Origin: Lunularia cruciata
Taxonomy: Eukaryota > Streptophyta > Marchantiopsida > Lunulariales > Lunulariaceae
DNA length: 64,000 nucleotides
Reading direction: 5' to 3'
Assembly (NCBI GenBank): GCA_948567375.1
Contig: OX419760.1
Coordinates: 60,260,911-60,324,910, forward strand
In this document: positions 53,220 to 64,000 of the stretch, one piece after another
How positions within the stretch are numbered: position 1 is the stretch's first letter
Layout of the letters: each line of letters begins with the position of its first letter
Position numbers and translations under genes: made by a program
Notes under the pieces: generated by a model
What the model was told of the DNA's origin: nothing
Databases searched by the model: none
What the model saw: only the letters and a program-made list of their open reading frames with translations

Positions 53220-56200
53220 TGTGGTACCCACATTTTTTGTTTTTTTCAAAATGGAGAAGAAGAAGTGTATAGAGAAGTTGGATTGCGCTTGTATGACCAA
53301 AGAAGGCAAAGAAAAGAGTCTTTGAGATGAAACCCGATGTAACATGGCTTTGGGTCATAAGGCGAAGTACTCAAACTTGCCCTGTCAGCATGAAACCCAA
53401 AGTTGACTTTGGGTCAAGACGTGAAGAAGAAGCCAAAGACGTAGACGGAGAGAGAGAGATTTTGTCTCGGGTGGCGCGAGCGGATCTGAAGAACTTGTAA
53501 CAAACTTCTTCAGAGTTGGCGTAATCAAGAAAGTATGGGGGAAGAAAGTAGTGACCTCGAGATCAAGAACTTCTTGATAGTGACATGCAACAACTTCACC
53601 AAATCAGAAATTTGAGAAGAGTAGTGATTGAAGAGTGACTGATTGGCACAGGACTATAAAATTACAAGGTGTCCAAGAAGAAGGAGCCATGTCTAGTTGC
53701 TACCCGGTGCCTATTCAGAGTTGACCAGAAGTAATGCAAATTGCAAATCCGCAAGAAGAGGAGTGGGTTAGGATTTCGGGGCCGATCTTCCACAAGAGAA
53801 AAGAAAGGAAGCACACAATGGCACCAAAAGTGAGCAAGTAGAGTGCAGTGAGAGGGCTTGCAATTTTTTGATTAGGATAATAGCACGCATTGAAGTCTTG
53901 ATGAGACTTTGTATCACGTTCCTGGCCTGGAACTAGAATTTTAGTTTTCCAGATTTCATGGTAGAAATTACAGCCAGCAATTGCAAGGATGGGCCAAAGC
54001 ATGAGGGGAAGAGAGGAGATCCCGCTCAATGGACGGAGGCGGATTGGAGAGTAGTGTTAGGAAGGGAAGCCGGAGAGGTAGGAGGTACCACCTTCTATTG
54101 GAAGTGTGATGCTTCAGAAGAAACAGCCAAAGTTAGGAAGTCGTTCAATCGACCCCGCATGAAGAATGAGTATAAGGTGGATAGCTATAGAGATCCTAAG
54201 CAGAGAGGAATTGTAAGCGCGATGATAGCCATGTTCAAGCAAGAGCAAACCACCTAGGTTACTATGCAACAAGCGGTGTTCTTTCCCCAAATGTTTGCGG
54301 GAGAGGCAGTAGATTGGGCGAAGTGCCTGCATTAGAGAGTGGGGCAGATGATTTCAGGGTAGAGAATGGATATACCACCACACTATTTTGTGCCATTTGC
54401 AATGCACTTTTATTTTGGGTTGAGCTTACTGACTTTGGAAGAGCAAAGTCAAATGAGGTCGCACTTTCATCCAGATTTGCGCAAGGAAGCTAATGAAGAT
54501 GAGCGATATTATATGGAGAGAGTGCGAGAGGTGGATAGGTACTACAAAGAGAATGGGAGAGAAAAGATCATAGCAATTGACCTTCCAAGGGCGAGGAAGA
54601 GGACCAAGCCTGAGAGTCGTATTGCGACTGTACAACCCCAGAAAGTTCCAAGGCTTAACCCGATAGCGGTGATGGTGAAGTCGAAGGAAGTCGTGCAGGA
54701 GGAAGAAGAATAATTGGAAGGAGAAACCAAATCAAAGGGAGGAGTGTCAGGCAAAGAAGAGGAGTTTATGCTATGAAGCAAAGAATCGAGTAGCAGCAGT
54801 GAAGGCGAGGCGGAAGTTCAGCAAGTGATACAGCCGATGAAAGATGTCAGAAAGCCAAGTCTTGAGGTTTCCATGCTGGAACGGTGCAGTAAGAAGAAAG
54901 AAGAAGATGTTGAAGCACAACCTCAAGCTGCCAAGCGTGATAATGTCCTAAGTGTATCGGCAGTGGGGCCCAGTAACCTTACTCAAAAGGAGAGAGAAAG
55001 TTCTGAGGAGGAAACTTTGAAGGTGCGAAGATCTTGACTTTGGAGCAAGGTACCAAGTATAGAAGAGTCAGAACTCAAAGTCCGAGCTGAGGATACAAGG
55101 AGCAAAGAAGTGGACTATTTGTCCAGAGTAGTATGCCCATTGTTGGCAATGTTGCAGCAGAAGAAGCTGGAGATGATAAGTGCCAAGCTCGACGTACCCG
55201 ATGAATTAGCGGTAGTAAAAGCCTAGAGTGCCGAAACTTTGTTGTTACGAAGTAAGCTGACAAGAATGGAGATGGAAGTCGAAGAACTTCGGGTTGAGGA
55301 GGTTCTTCGGAGTAAGCATTTGAGGTGACAAGGGAAGAGCTAGTCAAGAATCGTGAGGAAGTGAAGGAGATGACTGCGGGATTGAAGGGAGAACTCGCAA
55401 GAGTGCATGTCAAATTAATACACTCCAAGGCAATTGCTGCGGTGATGGAGCAAGAGTTGGAGAGCCTCAAGAAGAGTGCAGTAGAGAAAGATCAGGCCTG
55501 GCAATGAGAGTTGATGGAGCATAGTAGAGAAGAAGATTGTTTGAGAGGGTTGGTGCGTGAGGTAGAGGAACAACTCGTTGTACATCGAAAGGAGAAGGAA
55601 GCATTGAAAGCTAAGTTTGAAGATGAGCTTCAAATGTATCGTAGTGAATTGGAAGAAGAGAGGAAGAAGGAGAATTTTATGGTGATGGAAGAAACTAGTG
55701 AAGTAGAAGGTGTCATTAACAAAATTAAGGCCATGCTGAGTACAGAAGTGGAGTGTAAACTCGAAGAAGCGAGGCTGCACAAGTTAAAGTTGCTAGTGCA
55801 TGAAACGCGTAAGAGGAAGGCAAAGGACACCGAGTTGAATAATCTGTTAATCCGGCTACAAGATCGTGTAGATAGGAAGATGTTAGAGGTGGGGAACAAT
55901 GTGTGTCTCAGACTAGACCTGTTGAGTACAGAGTTAGCTAAACTTTGTAGTGAGGTAGAAGAAGTACAAAGACCCGAAGTTGCAAAAGTAGGAGTGCAGG
56001 TGTCTTTGGATTTGACATTTGACACTTTAGAGAAGAGTGGGTCAGAAGATAAAGTAGTAGAAAGGTTACCCAAGACCTCAATTGTAGATCAAAGTGGAGA
56101 ATTAGTAGAATTGGTAGAGGATGTAGGAGATATGAGACCCAAGGATAGGGTAGTCGTAAGTGAGGTTACTTCGGGTTTGAGTTTGAAAGTCGAATGAAGT

Positions 56201-57011
56201 AGACATTGGATCGGATTAGAAACAGAATCTAGATTTGAAGAGGCAGATATGAAGAGGTGCATTGTCATTTCGGATCTGCAGGTTAGAAGAGTTGTTGTAG
56301 AATGGTATTTTTGTTAGAACTGCCATTTGCTTTAGTATTTAAGGGAAGCATTTGTAGTCTTATGTTGTTCAGTGCTCATAAGTCTAAGAATAGATAAAGC
56401 AAAGTGTTGTGAAGCAGTGCTCGTCGCTTGAGCTTGATTTTGAGTATCAACTTTGCAATTGTGTTTGTGAGTGTTGGGAGAATTTTGAAGTGCAAGTTAG
56501 AGTGCTTGTTGGTTGTTAGATTCCGTAGCCTTGATCTTCATTCTATGTGTTTGATCCTGAGTGAAGTGCAATCAAAGCAATGCCTTGACAGATCTGAGAG
56601 GAATTGTAGTGTTGGTAGTATTTTGCATTTGTGAGTACAATGCAAAGTTGATGTGAAGCAATTTTGATCAAGGAAGTTGTGCCTTCAGTGGAGGGGTGGA
56701 ACACAATTTTGAGGCGAAGTCATTTTGCAGTGAAGTGTTGTTTTCAGGAGAGCTTGAATCATCACAATCAAGATTGTTTGGAAAGATTTGATGGAGTTGT
56801 GATTAAGGAGTGTGAATTCGTGACAAGACTACGAATCAGTGCTTGTACTCTCTTCTGGGTGTGGTTTCTACCTAAGAGATTAAAGACACAACCAAGAAGA
56901 ACTACATGTTACTGTTTGACTTTGTATTTGACCAATTCTGAATTGTATCTCTATGGGAACAAACTTTACTTACCTGATTACTGCAAAAGTGATATTTGCC
57001 GGGTTGTAACA
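53220..57011 (+). mobile_element. Element F1: 3.8-kb TG...CA insertion in G, no RT, one long ORF
   Basis: Starts TGTGGTACCCACATTTTTTG and ends GGGTTGTAACA, with a perfect 5-bp target duplication. This is what an LTR-retrotransposon integrase leaves. I find no repeat of its first few hundred bases at its right end and no RT, integrase or protease. Most likely it is a single giant LTR (solo LTR) carrying an ORF. A non-autonomous element with very short terminal repeats is the alternative. The 3' 800 bp (56200-57011) is non-coding with TTTAGTATTTAAGGG near 56330 as a TATA-like site. A second copy starts at 61689. Confidence 0.8.
53958..56197 (+). pseudogene. F1 protein: novel globular domain plus long coiled coil
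   Basis: Reading starts at MVEITASNCKDG. The N-terminal 230 residues align to F2: GKRGDPAQWTEADWRVVLGR, KNEYKVDSYRDPKQRGIVSA, QAVFFPQMFAGEAVDW, PPHYFVPFAMHFYFGLSLL and HFHPDLRKEANEDERYYM. A basic stretch (LPRARKRTKP) and an acidic one follow. From about 55050 to 56100 lies a long Glu/Lys/Leu heptad-like region (VEEQLVVHRKEKEALKAKFE). Stops (54255, 54360, 54711 and others) and one frame change between 55037 and 55325 break it, so it is a pseudogene here. I do not recognise the family. The globular part could be a diverged gag-like domain, but there is no zinc knuckle. Confidence 0.65.
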
Positions 57012-60000
57012 CCAAGCGTCATTCCATTCTGGTTGCTTGGTCAAGGAGCTAAGGTTACTCCCAATAGCCAGCCATTCTCTCTCATAGAGCTCCTCCATGA
57101 AGAACTTGGGATGCTCATACTCTACTACTTGAGCCCTTGAAAAGAAGGTAGTACCTTTAGCTTTGGTATCGTCAATCATCGACTCCTCATCTTGATACTC
57201 AGCCTAAGATAGCATATCTGCTACTCAATTATCCTTGTCTTCTATGTGTTGAAACTCAACATTCAAGGACTTGATGTATACTATCCACCTAAGCCTTGCA
57301 ATGTCAAGGGTATTACAATTTGTAATCATCCACAATAGTGGCAAACAATCCATCTCCACTATAACCGGCACACCAATCAGGTAATCCTTCTCAGATTTCA
57401 TCATTGTAACCACTCCACATAGCTCTTGTTTAACCTAAGGGGTAGACTCTTTGGCATTCACTCAGGACCTTTGCCCCAAAATGTATAGCGTATCGGTTCC
57501 CCTCTTCATCATCTTGCCCTATCTCAACCAATAGCTACAGGACTAGTATCAACTGTGAGTATTACGGGCTTGTTGTTCTCATAGCTGATCCACCGTAGTA
57601 TAGGTGGAGAGGACAGCAATTGTTTCAGCTTCTAAACTGCTTCTATGTGTCTCTCCTCCCACCTAAACTTTTGACCTTTCTGTAATAAACCATAGAGAAG
57701 ATCTGCTCCGTGGGCAAAGTGTGGAATCATACATGATAAAACACACAAGCTCCCAAGAATCTCCTTACTTCTGTTGGTGAGTTGCATGTGTCCTTCATTT
57801 GCTGAATTTCATTCACCTTGCTTGGATCAGGTTTGCAACCAAACCATCCACATAAATGCCCAACAATGACCACCTCTTCAACACCGAACTTGTATTTAGC
57901 ACCCAATAATGTCAAATGAACCTCCTCAAGCCATGATATGATCTGATCGCAGTCTGAAATGTGATCAGATACAAACTTGCAGCACCACTTCCTATCCAAA
58001 ACTTCATCCTTCTCTTCTTATATACACCCTTTAATTGGAATATCATCCATAAAAGTCATTGTCTTCTCCGGAATGAAATCCCTAAGAACCTTATTCATCC
58101 CGTTCATGATATGTGCAACAAAATTTGTAGCTCCTTGTGGCAATGTGCACATCCTCATCAATCCCAAGGGCATCCTCATTGTGGTAACATCTCTACTCCC
58201 TTCAGCAAGTTGGAATTGGTCATAACTAGAGATCTCCCAACAAATATATTGCTCTACCCGCAAATGCTTTCGCAAATTCTCCAACAATCGGCCCTATCTC
58301 CGTGTTTTTGACTGTCACTCGATTCACCGGTTGCATGTCATGAATGAACCTCAATGCTCCATTATTCTTAGGCACTATAAACCAGTGACTAGAATAAGGC
58401 GCAAATGACGGCTCTAGGATCTTTGCATCAATTTTCTCCTTCAAGAGATCCTTCAGTTTTGGCATGTAGGCTCTAAGTACCAGAATGGATCTCAAGTCCC
58501 AAGGTGCATGTGGAATCATAAAAATGATCATTGGAGCCACCACACTTGGATCTACACACCCAACTTCAGAAAGCTCAAAGGAGAAAGCTTTCCCATGCCG
58601 ACTCAACATTTCTTGAAACCTTTTCTCCTCTCTTGGTAGAAGAAAATCTGATGAACTAACCGTTAACTCCTTGAGTGTAGCTTCGGTGAACTTGCTACCT
58701 ATCTGATTTGGATCCCTTAAGCTCTTTTGCTTCTGAGCAAGTTGTACATGCTGATCAGAGTCACTTGGAAGAAGTTCAACCACAGCCCTGACCTTTTTCT
58801 CCACACTCTTGTATGTGGTTTCCACCCTAGCCTCAACCTCAAAACCAAAAAAGTACTTTATTGCTGAATAGAGCTCCCTTGAATATATTTCCACCACCTG
58901 ATCCTCATGCTTGTGCTCAGGCCCCATCCCTTTGAGCTCTCCTAGAGGATATTCCATCCCTATCTCCATATAACCCCTGATATGGTGTCATTTTCATCAA
59001 TCAACCCCACTCTTTTTAGCTCTTTTTCTTATTCTTGCACAACTTTCCGCTCCCATTTGTGCAAATCTGCAAGCTGCATGTACACACTAAACCCACTCCA
59101 AGAAAATCTCAACACTCTTGTACATAAGGCACTTTCCCTTTGAAGCAAGAGCACCTTCCTTGACGTACCACCATATTCTCACCTTATAGTGGTACTTGGA
59201 GAAAATCCTTGAACTCCACCGTCACTTTTGGTAGAGAATCACTCCTCAAGTAATCCCGGTTGCGCACATAATTTGCATGTATAGTGAGGAATTGCACTGC
59301 TTTCTTTCCATCTTGGCTTCTGATCCAAGCATAGGCAGAACCATCATCAAGAACTTGGTCTCCATCCTCACCATCGTAATGAACGGTTGCCCAAGGATCA
59401 TTGGGTATGATGTAGTCTCTTGAGCAAAGAAATTTTTTTTGGTGACTACATCTCAGACCTTCACCCTCACATCTGGCCAGGCACCATAGAGCTCTTCCTT
59501 GGTGTTGTTTGCTGCCCTCATCACCCAACCATGCTCTGTGTCAATTGGCTATTTTCTTGCTTGTAGAGCTCCTTGGAAACAATGTTGATTTATGATCCAT
59601 GACCAATAAGAGCAGCCATGGGATCTATCATGCTATCAATCTTGACTAGGGTTTCAATGGTAGTTTTGGCCCAATGTCCTTTAGTATAGTGACAAAAGAT
59701 CCCACCATCATCACCCTCATCATCTACAAATTGGACTTTATGATTGTTGCAGCATCGAGCAAGTTCTAACTCTTCTTCTTATGTTACCATAGTATCAAGA
59801 GCGTTTGATAAAGCAACTTCTCCTGTCAACTGCCGCTTGCACTTGATGGTGTCTATGATGACATCATGAAACTCCTTCTTGCCAATCCCAAGGATCTCCC
59901 AAAGAGTAAACTCCACCTTAGCATTGAGTACTCTCTCTTTTAGTACTCCTTTTAGATTGGTCGCCACTTCAATATCAGATTGAAGCTTATAAGTAGGTGG

Positions 60001-61317
60001 TTTACCCTTCTCCTTCCCCTTTCCCTTCACTGATTTTTCAGAATCAGAAGGTAAGGTATCCTCCATGACCTCCTCCTGCAAAGGTACCACTCCTTGTCAT
60101 GGGAGAGCACTCTCTTGACGGAGTCTATCTCCTCTCAAGTTGAGTTGATCATGCCGCTTTTGAGTTGATCTCTCATCCCCAAGCTCTACGGCTTCTCTCC
60201 TTCTTTTCTCTTCAAGGAGACCTTCATGTTGGTTTCTTGCCATGTAGGCATGAACTGACATGGTATCCACCAGATCAGCCCATTGAGTGGCCTGCCTGAT
60301 TTCAGTAGCAACCCGTAGTAGTTCTCCTCTTGCGGTGTTCCCTTTTTGCAATGTATGTAAAGCACGCTCCACATGTTTCCCATCTCTACATGCTTCACAA
60401 ATCCTTCTTCTCCATCCCCTACTACTTGCACTCCATAGGCAGCGGCTTCAATTGATGTTGTAGCTTGTTGCGACAAGAAATCATCCAATAACTTCCACAT
60501 TCCTCCCTTCCTGAAGTTGGTTTTTAGAATTTCCTCCATGTCTTTCAACGCAATCTTCCCATCCTTCCAAAAAACCACTCCTTGCTGCAAAGTATCAGCA
60601 AAATCACCACACTCCTTCCTGGTGTGTTCAGTACCATCACACCAAATACACCTTTGTACATACCCTTGCTTTGTCCTCATTCTGGTCTCGGAACCACTTC
60701 CTTTCTCCTCCAACCTCACCAATTTGATTTGCAAATCTTGCATCCCTTTCACCAAATCATTTATGGTGGTTTTTTGTAAGGGAGTGGTGACAACTGGATT
60801 AGTGACAGCCGGTGCTATGGCAATAGGTATCACTGGCTGTCTTGGAGCCCTTGCAACCACCAGTGGTACTACTTTTGGTGTTACTACCACCTTTCCCCTA
60901 TGGTATTCACGCTTGGCAAGAATACTCATGGCTTCTGAGACCTTCTTCCAATCAGATGTCAATCCACTATCCTCAAATCCATCTTTGAGCAAGACCTCCA
61001 ACTCCCTTTGTAGCTTGCTATTTGCTGATTGAAGGAATAGCTCCACTTTGTCACTCTCTAGCGTGAGTTTCTCCATTCGAGACAATTGTGAATATTTATC
61101 TCTCAAACTCTTGAAATAGCTCAATTGCACTCAAGCCCTTTGCCGTGTTCACCCACTCCATGAATGAATTCTTGGTTACCCTATCTACATCCTTCAAGCA
61201 GTATTCCTCCTTTAGATGAAGAGAAAATCTCTCCCAACTACCTCCATGAGCTTGAATAATCTCCTTTACATGTACACAGAGCTCCGAGATAACCGCAAGC
61301 TCAAATGTAGTTATCAT
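57012..61317 (-). pseudogene. Element G gag, protease, RT and RNase H
   Basis: Minus strand, right to left. Gag is at 61317-60186 with coiled N-terminal helices and a knuckle CIWCDGTEHTRKEC (C-x2-C-x4-H-x4-C). Linker and protease remains lie at 60090-59184. ALIGHGS-x-INIVSKELY near 59600 is the active-site region, with DHGS or GHGS in place of DSG, and DDGSAYAWIRSQDGKKAVQF follows. RT is at 58969-57727: LEPSFAPYSSHWFIVPKNNG, RFIHDMQPVNRVT and the catalytic box TFMDDIP near 58050. RNase H is at about 57620-57225, and the start of integrase runs to 57017. Degenerate, with a stop or shift every few hundred bases. The integrase continues at 53219 on the other side of F1. Confidence 0.85.
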
Positions 61318-61688
61318 CTCACATTAAGGAACCTTGTTGAGCTCCATTTCCCTAGAGTAATACTTCAAGTACTTTGAAATGTTCCTCCCATCAAACTGAT
61401 CTAACTTCTAGACAACCAATTGCAAGGCTTTAGAAGCCAATGCCTCCTTACGTTCAGCAATTTGGTGTTGTTCCATATACAATGCAAATGCTTGAAACAT
61501 CTATGATGTAGTCGAATTAAGCTATAATGTGGGTGCTTTTCTAGAGCTACTAGCACCTAGATCTCTTATACTCTTTTTTGATCTCCTGTCTATGTCCACC
61601 AACCACCTCCTTTCTAACTCTCCACTCCTAAAGTTTCACGTCAAGTTCACCAACTATTGTACTTTCTTTTCTCTCTCTAGGAACACAT
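61318..61688 (-). other. Upstream part of G, no gene seen
   Basis: Probably the gag N-terminus and leader of G. It ends ACTTTCTTTTCTCTCTCTAG, similar to 49618-49640. Cut at 61689 by F2. Confidence 0.4.
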
Positions 61689-64000
61689 TGTGGTGCCCAC
61701 ATTTTTTGTTTTTTTCAAAATAAAGAAGAAGAAGTGTATAGAGAAGTCGGATTGCGCCTGTATGGCCAAAGAAGGCAAAGAAAAGAGTCTTTGTGATGAA
61801 ACCCAAAGTAAAGTGACTTTGGGTCATAAGGCAAAGTACTCGGAAATGCCTTGTCAGCAAACAACCCAAAGTAAAGTGTCTTCGTATCGGGGGGAGCTCA
61901 ACCCAAGGTGAAGACAGTCTAACGACCTTTTGTCGGGGTGAGAAATTCAAGAAGGGACCGTTCAAAAACCGGCAGCCCATATGCGCAAAGGTTGATTGAT
62001 AGTGACAGGTGCATGCAGGAGGTGTGATTTCTCAATAGAAACTTGAAGTGAAGAAAGACAAAGAAAGCGCAACTCTATAAAAATGGAACTTGCAACGCCA
62101 AAATGTCAAGTAATTTTCCTTCACCGTTGAGAAGTCATCTTGCAAGTGATCGTGGGAAGGGAAATAGAGTTGGAATCGCATTAGTGTGTAAGGGAGAAGT
62201 TGCGAGAGTGAAATCAAGAGATAGTGAGAAGGTAGAAGAGATGGGAAGAGGAAAGAATTCTGAATTCGCAGTAAGAAATCATGCAATTTGGAGGTTAGAT
62301 GTGATTGCTAGGATCAAAGTCTTGAGCCGACTTTGGATCACTTTCTTGGCATGGAACTAGAATGTGAGCTTTCCAAGTTTCATGATAGAAATCATCGAGA
62401 GCAAGTGTCTTGATGGACCCGAGGAGGAAGGGAAGAGAGGAAATCCGGCTCGCTAGACAGAGTCGGATTGGAGACTTGTACTTGGGAAGGAAGCAAGCTT
62501 GGAGCAGGGGGCCACGTTCTTGGGGAAGGGAGAGATAGCTCAAGAGACTCAGGAGGTGAGAGATGCATTCTTGTCAAAGCGGACAAAGAATGGGTACAAA
62601 GTTGAGAGCTACAAAGACCCTATGAAGAGAGGAATTGTGAGTGCGCTGATGACTATCCTGGAGCCGGAGAGAACCACGTATGTGATGAAACACCAAGCGG
62701 TGTTCTTTCACAAGTTATTTGCCAGAGAACTGATCAATTGGGTGAGGTGTTTCCATGGGAGGACAAGGGAAATGGTGTGGAATCTACGGGATAAATTGCC
62801 TCCACACTACATCGTCCCGTTTGTAGCGCATTTCTACCTCGGGCTAAATTTGCTGAACTCTGCAGAGCAAACTTGGATGGTATTGCACTTCCATCCTAAT
62901 TTGATAAAAGAGGTCGATGTCGAGGAGCAGCAATACATCTTGCAAATCAAGAGCACCGACGACTACTACACAAAGACAGGGAAGAACATGGAGATTGCAG
63001 TAAGTACCCAAAATACAAAGAAGAGAAGTCGGCAGGGCAAAGCCGAAGACACAAAGAAACCTCTGAAGACCAAGAGAGGCAACCCGAGGTGAGGTATGGT
63101 GGTGATCAAGTCGGAGGATGAAGACTTGGAAGGTGATGCCGAGCTCAAGACTGAAGACTCGGAACACAAGGAGGAGCCTGAGCTAACGCTACAGAGTGGA
63201 GATACGAGTAGCAATAGCGATGAAGGAGGAGAAATGACATCAGCGCTGGCGGCTAAAGAAGAAGAAGAAGGAGTGCAAGCAGAATTTGAAGCCGACAACA
63301 ACACACAGTTAGAAGACAAAGTAACTGTGCCCGAAGAGAAGAAGATCGCAGTACAAAGAGGAGTTTGCTTGAGATGCAAGGCAAAGTGGGAAGCAGGTCT
63401 GAGTATGGTGAAGGAAGAAGCACCTGAAAGCTCGGGAAGCGAGGCGTCTATTCCAATACGACGACTGCAAAGAAGAAGGCGAGTATTGGGAGAAGAAGAG
63501 GTAAAGAAGGAGATCACTCCACAGGTTGAAGTAGTTGCCAGTGATGGAGTAGAGTACCTGTGAGAAGTGCTGTGCCCATTGTTAGTAAAGCTAGAGTATA
63601 GGAAGAGGGAGATGCAGTCAACTTGTCCAGAGGTGAAGAATGTGTTGTGGGTATTAGCAAGACTAGAAGAAGAAAACTCGGAGTTGAAGAAGAGTATAAC
63701 CCGAGGTGAGGAGGAAAGAGAAGTACTGCGAGCGGAGGCAGTAGTGAGAAGTCAGGTAATTGAAGACCTGAAGAGAGAAGTAAATTATCGAGAGGATCTT
63801 GTGAAGAAGAGTGACATAGCAAGGGAGAGACAAGTAGCTGAGTATGAGATCTTGAAGCAGTAGTTTGCTGATTCAAGAGTAGAGGTTATCCATGCTATGG
63901 CAAGAGTAGCTTCAAAGGATCAAGAGCTCGATAGGGTGATGGAGAGTGTCGAGGAGAAGAAGCAACTGTGGCAGTGAGAGTTGGCAGCACGATATAGAGA
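61689..64000 (+). mobile_element. Element F2, second copy of F, runs off the window
   Basis: Starts TGTGGTGCCCACATTTTTTG, matching F1 (53220), and stays alignable through the 5' leader (GAGAAGTCGGATTGCGC) and into the ORF. The right end lies beyond 64000, so its target duplication cannot be checked. Confidence 0.85.
62382..64000 (+). pseudogene. F2 protein: globular domain plus coiled coil, one frame with in-frame stops
   Basis: Starts MIEIIESKCLDG. One frame continues to the window edge. The globular part (KNGYKVESYKDPMKRGIVSA, HQAVFFHKLFARELINWV, LPPHYIVPFVAHFYLGLNLL) is followed by a basic segment KKRSRQGKAED near 63020-63050. Then come an acidic region and from 63567 a coiled coil (LEEENSELKKSITRGEEERE). 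In-frame stops are TAG near 62455 (F1 has Trp there), TGA at 63090 and 63561, TAG at 63861 and TGA near 63975. No frameshift was seen, so this copy is better preserved than F1. Function unknown. Confidence 0.65.

Noticed and set aside
53220..57011. F1 as an ordinary LTR element with paired LTRs
   Set aside because: By eye the first several hundred bases do not recur at the right end, and no enzyme domains are present.

Overview
The window is nuclear DNA of a land plant with a large, retrotransposon-packed genome. The only host-type gene I can support is one intact DUF247 gene at 26933-28789. DUF247 is a plant family. Almost everything else is nested LTR retrotransposons, plus two fragments of a non-LTR element. 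A gymnosperm or other non-flowering plant is my best guess, because a DNMT3-type methyltransferase and a restriction-like-endonuclease LINE would be unusual in a flowering plant. This is inference.

Layout. 1-12361: a decayed chromovirus (family A, copy A1, + strand) split at 3542 by a young Ty3/gypsy element (H, - strand, 3543-11344). H has 679-bp LTRs that differ at only 4 sites, an open 1608-codon gag-pol frame and an extra zinc-knuckle ORF. 12362-18278: a second family A copy (A2, - strand), into whose LTR A1 had inserted. 18279-19955: an LTR-like repeat that recurs at about 50180-51848. 20055-25504: two oppositely oriented pieces of an R2-type LINE (zinc finger, RT, CCHC, restriction-like endonuclease). 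25505-31280: the DUF247 island and degenerate tandem repeats. 31293-36740: an unidentified coiled-coil coding relic and a decayed Ty1/copia element (- strand).

37057-49003: the most unusual part. Two copies of a Ty3/gypsy family (B) carry a DNMT3-like cytosine-5 DNA methyltransferase domain between protease and reverse transcriptase. The + strand copy (B1) also has a PHD-type zinc finger after its integrase. B1 is split by a family A solo LTR (A3), which is itself split by the opposite-strand copy B2 with a 4-bp target duplication. B2 keeps one reading frame from gag through the methyltransferase. It is broken only by TAG/TGA stops, each one C-to-T step from a sense codon.

49004-64000: an LTR-like region and a decayed Ty3/gypsy element (G, - strand). 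G is interrupted at 53220-57011 by element F1 (TG...CA ends, 5-bp target duplication CCAAG, no RT, one long globular plus coiled-coil ORF). G is abutted at 61689 by a second copy, F2, which runs off the window. F looks like a coding-competent giant LTR, probably solo, or an undescribed non-autonomous element.

How it works together: this is not an operon-like region but a stratigraphy of insertions. The inferred order is G and repeat R old; A2 then A1 then H; B1 then A3 then B2; F1 into G. The biologically notable cargo is the pairing of a DNA-methylation writer with a putative chromatin reader in one retrotransposon family.
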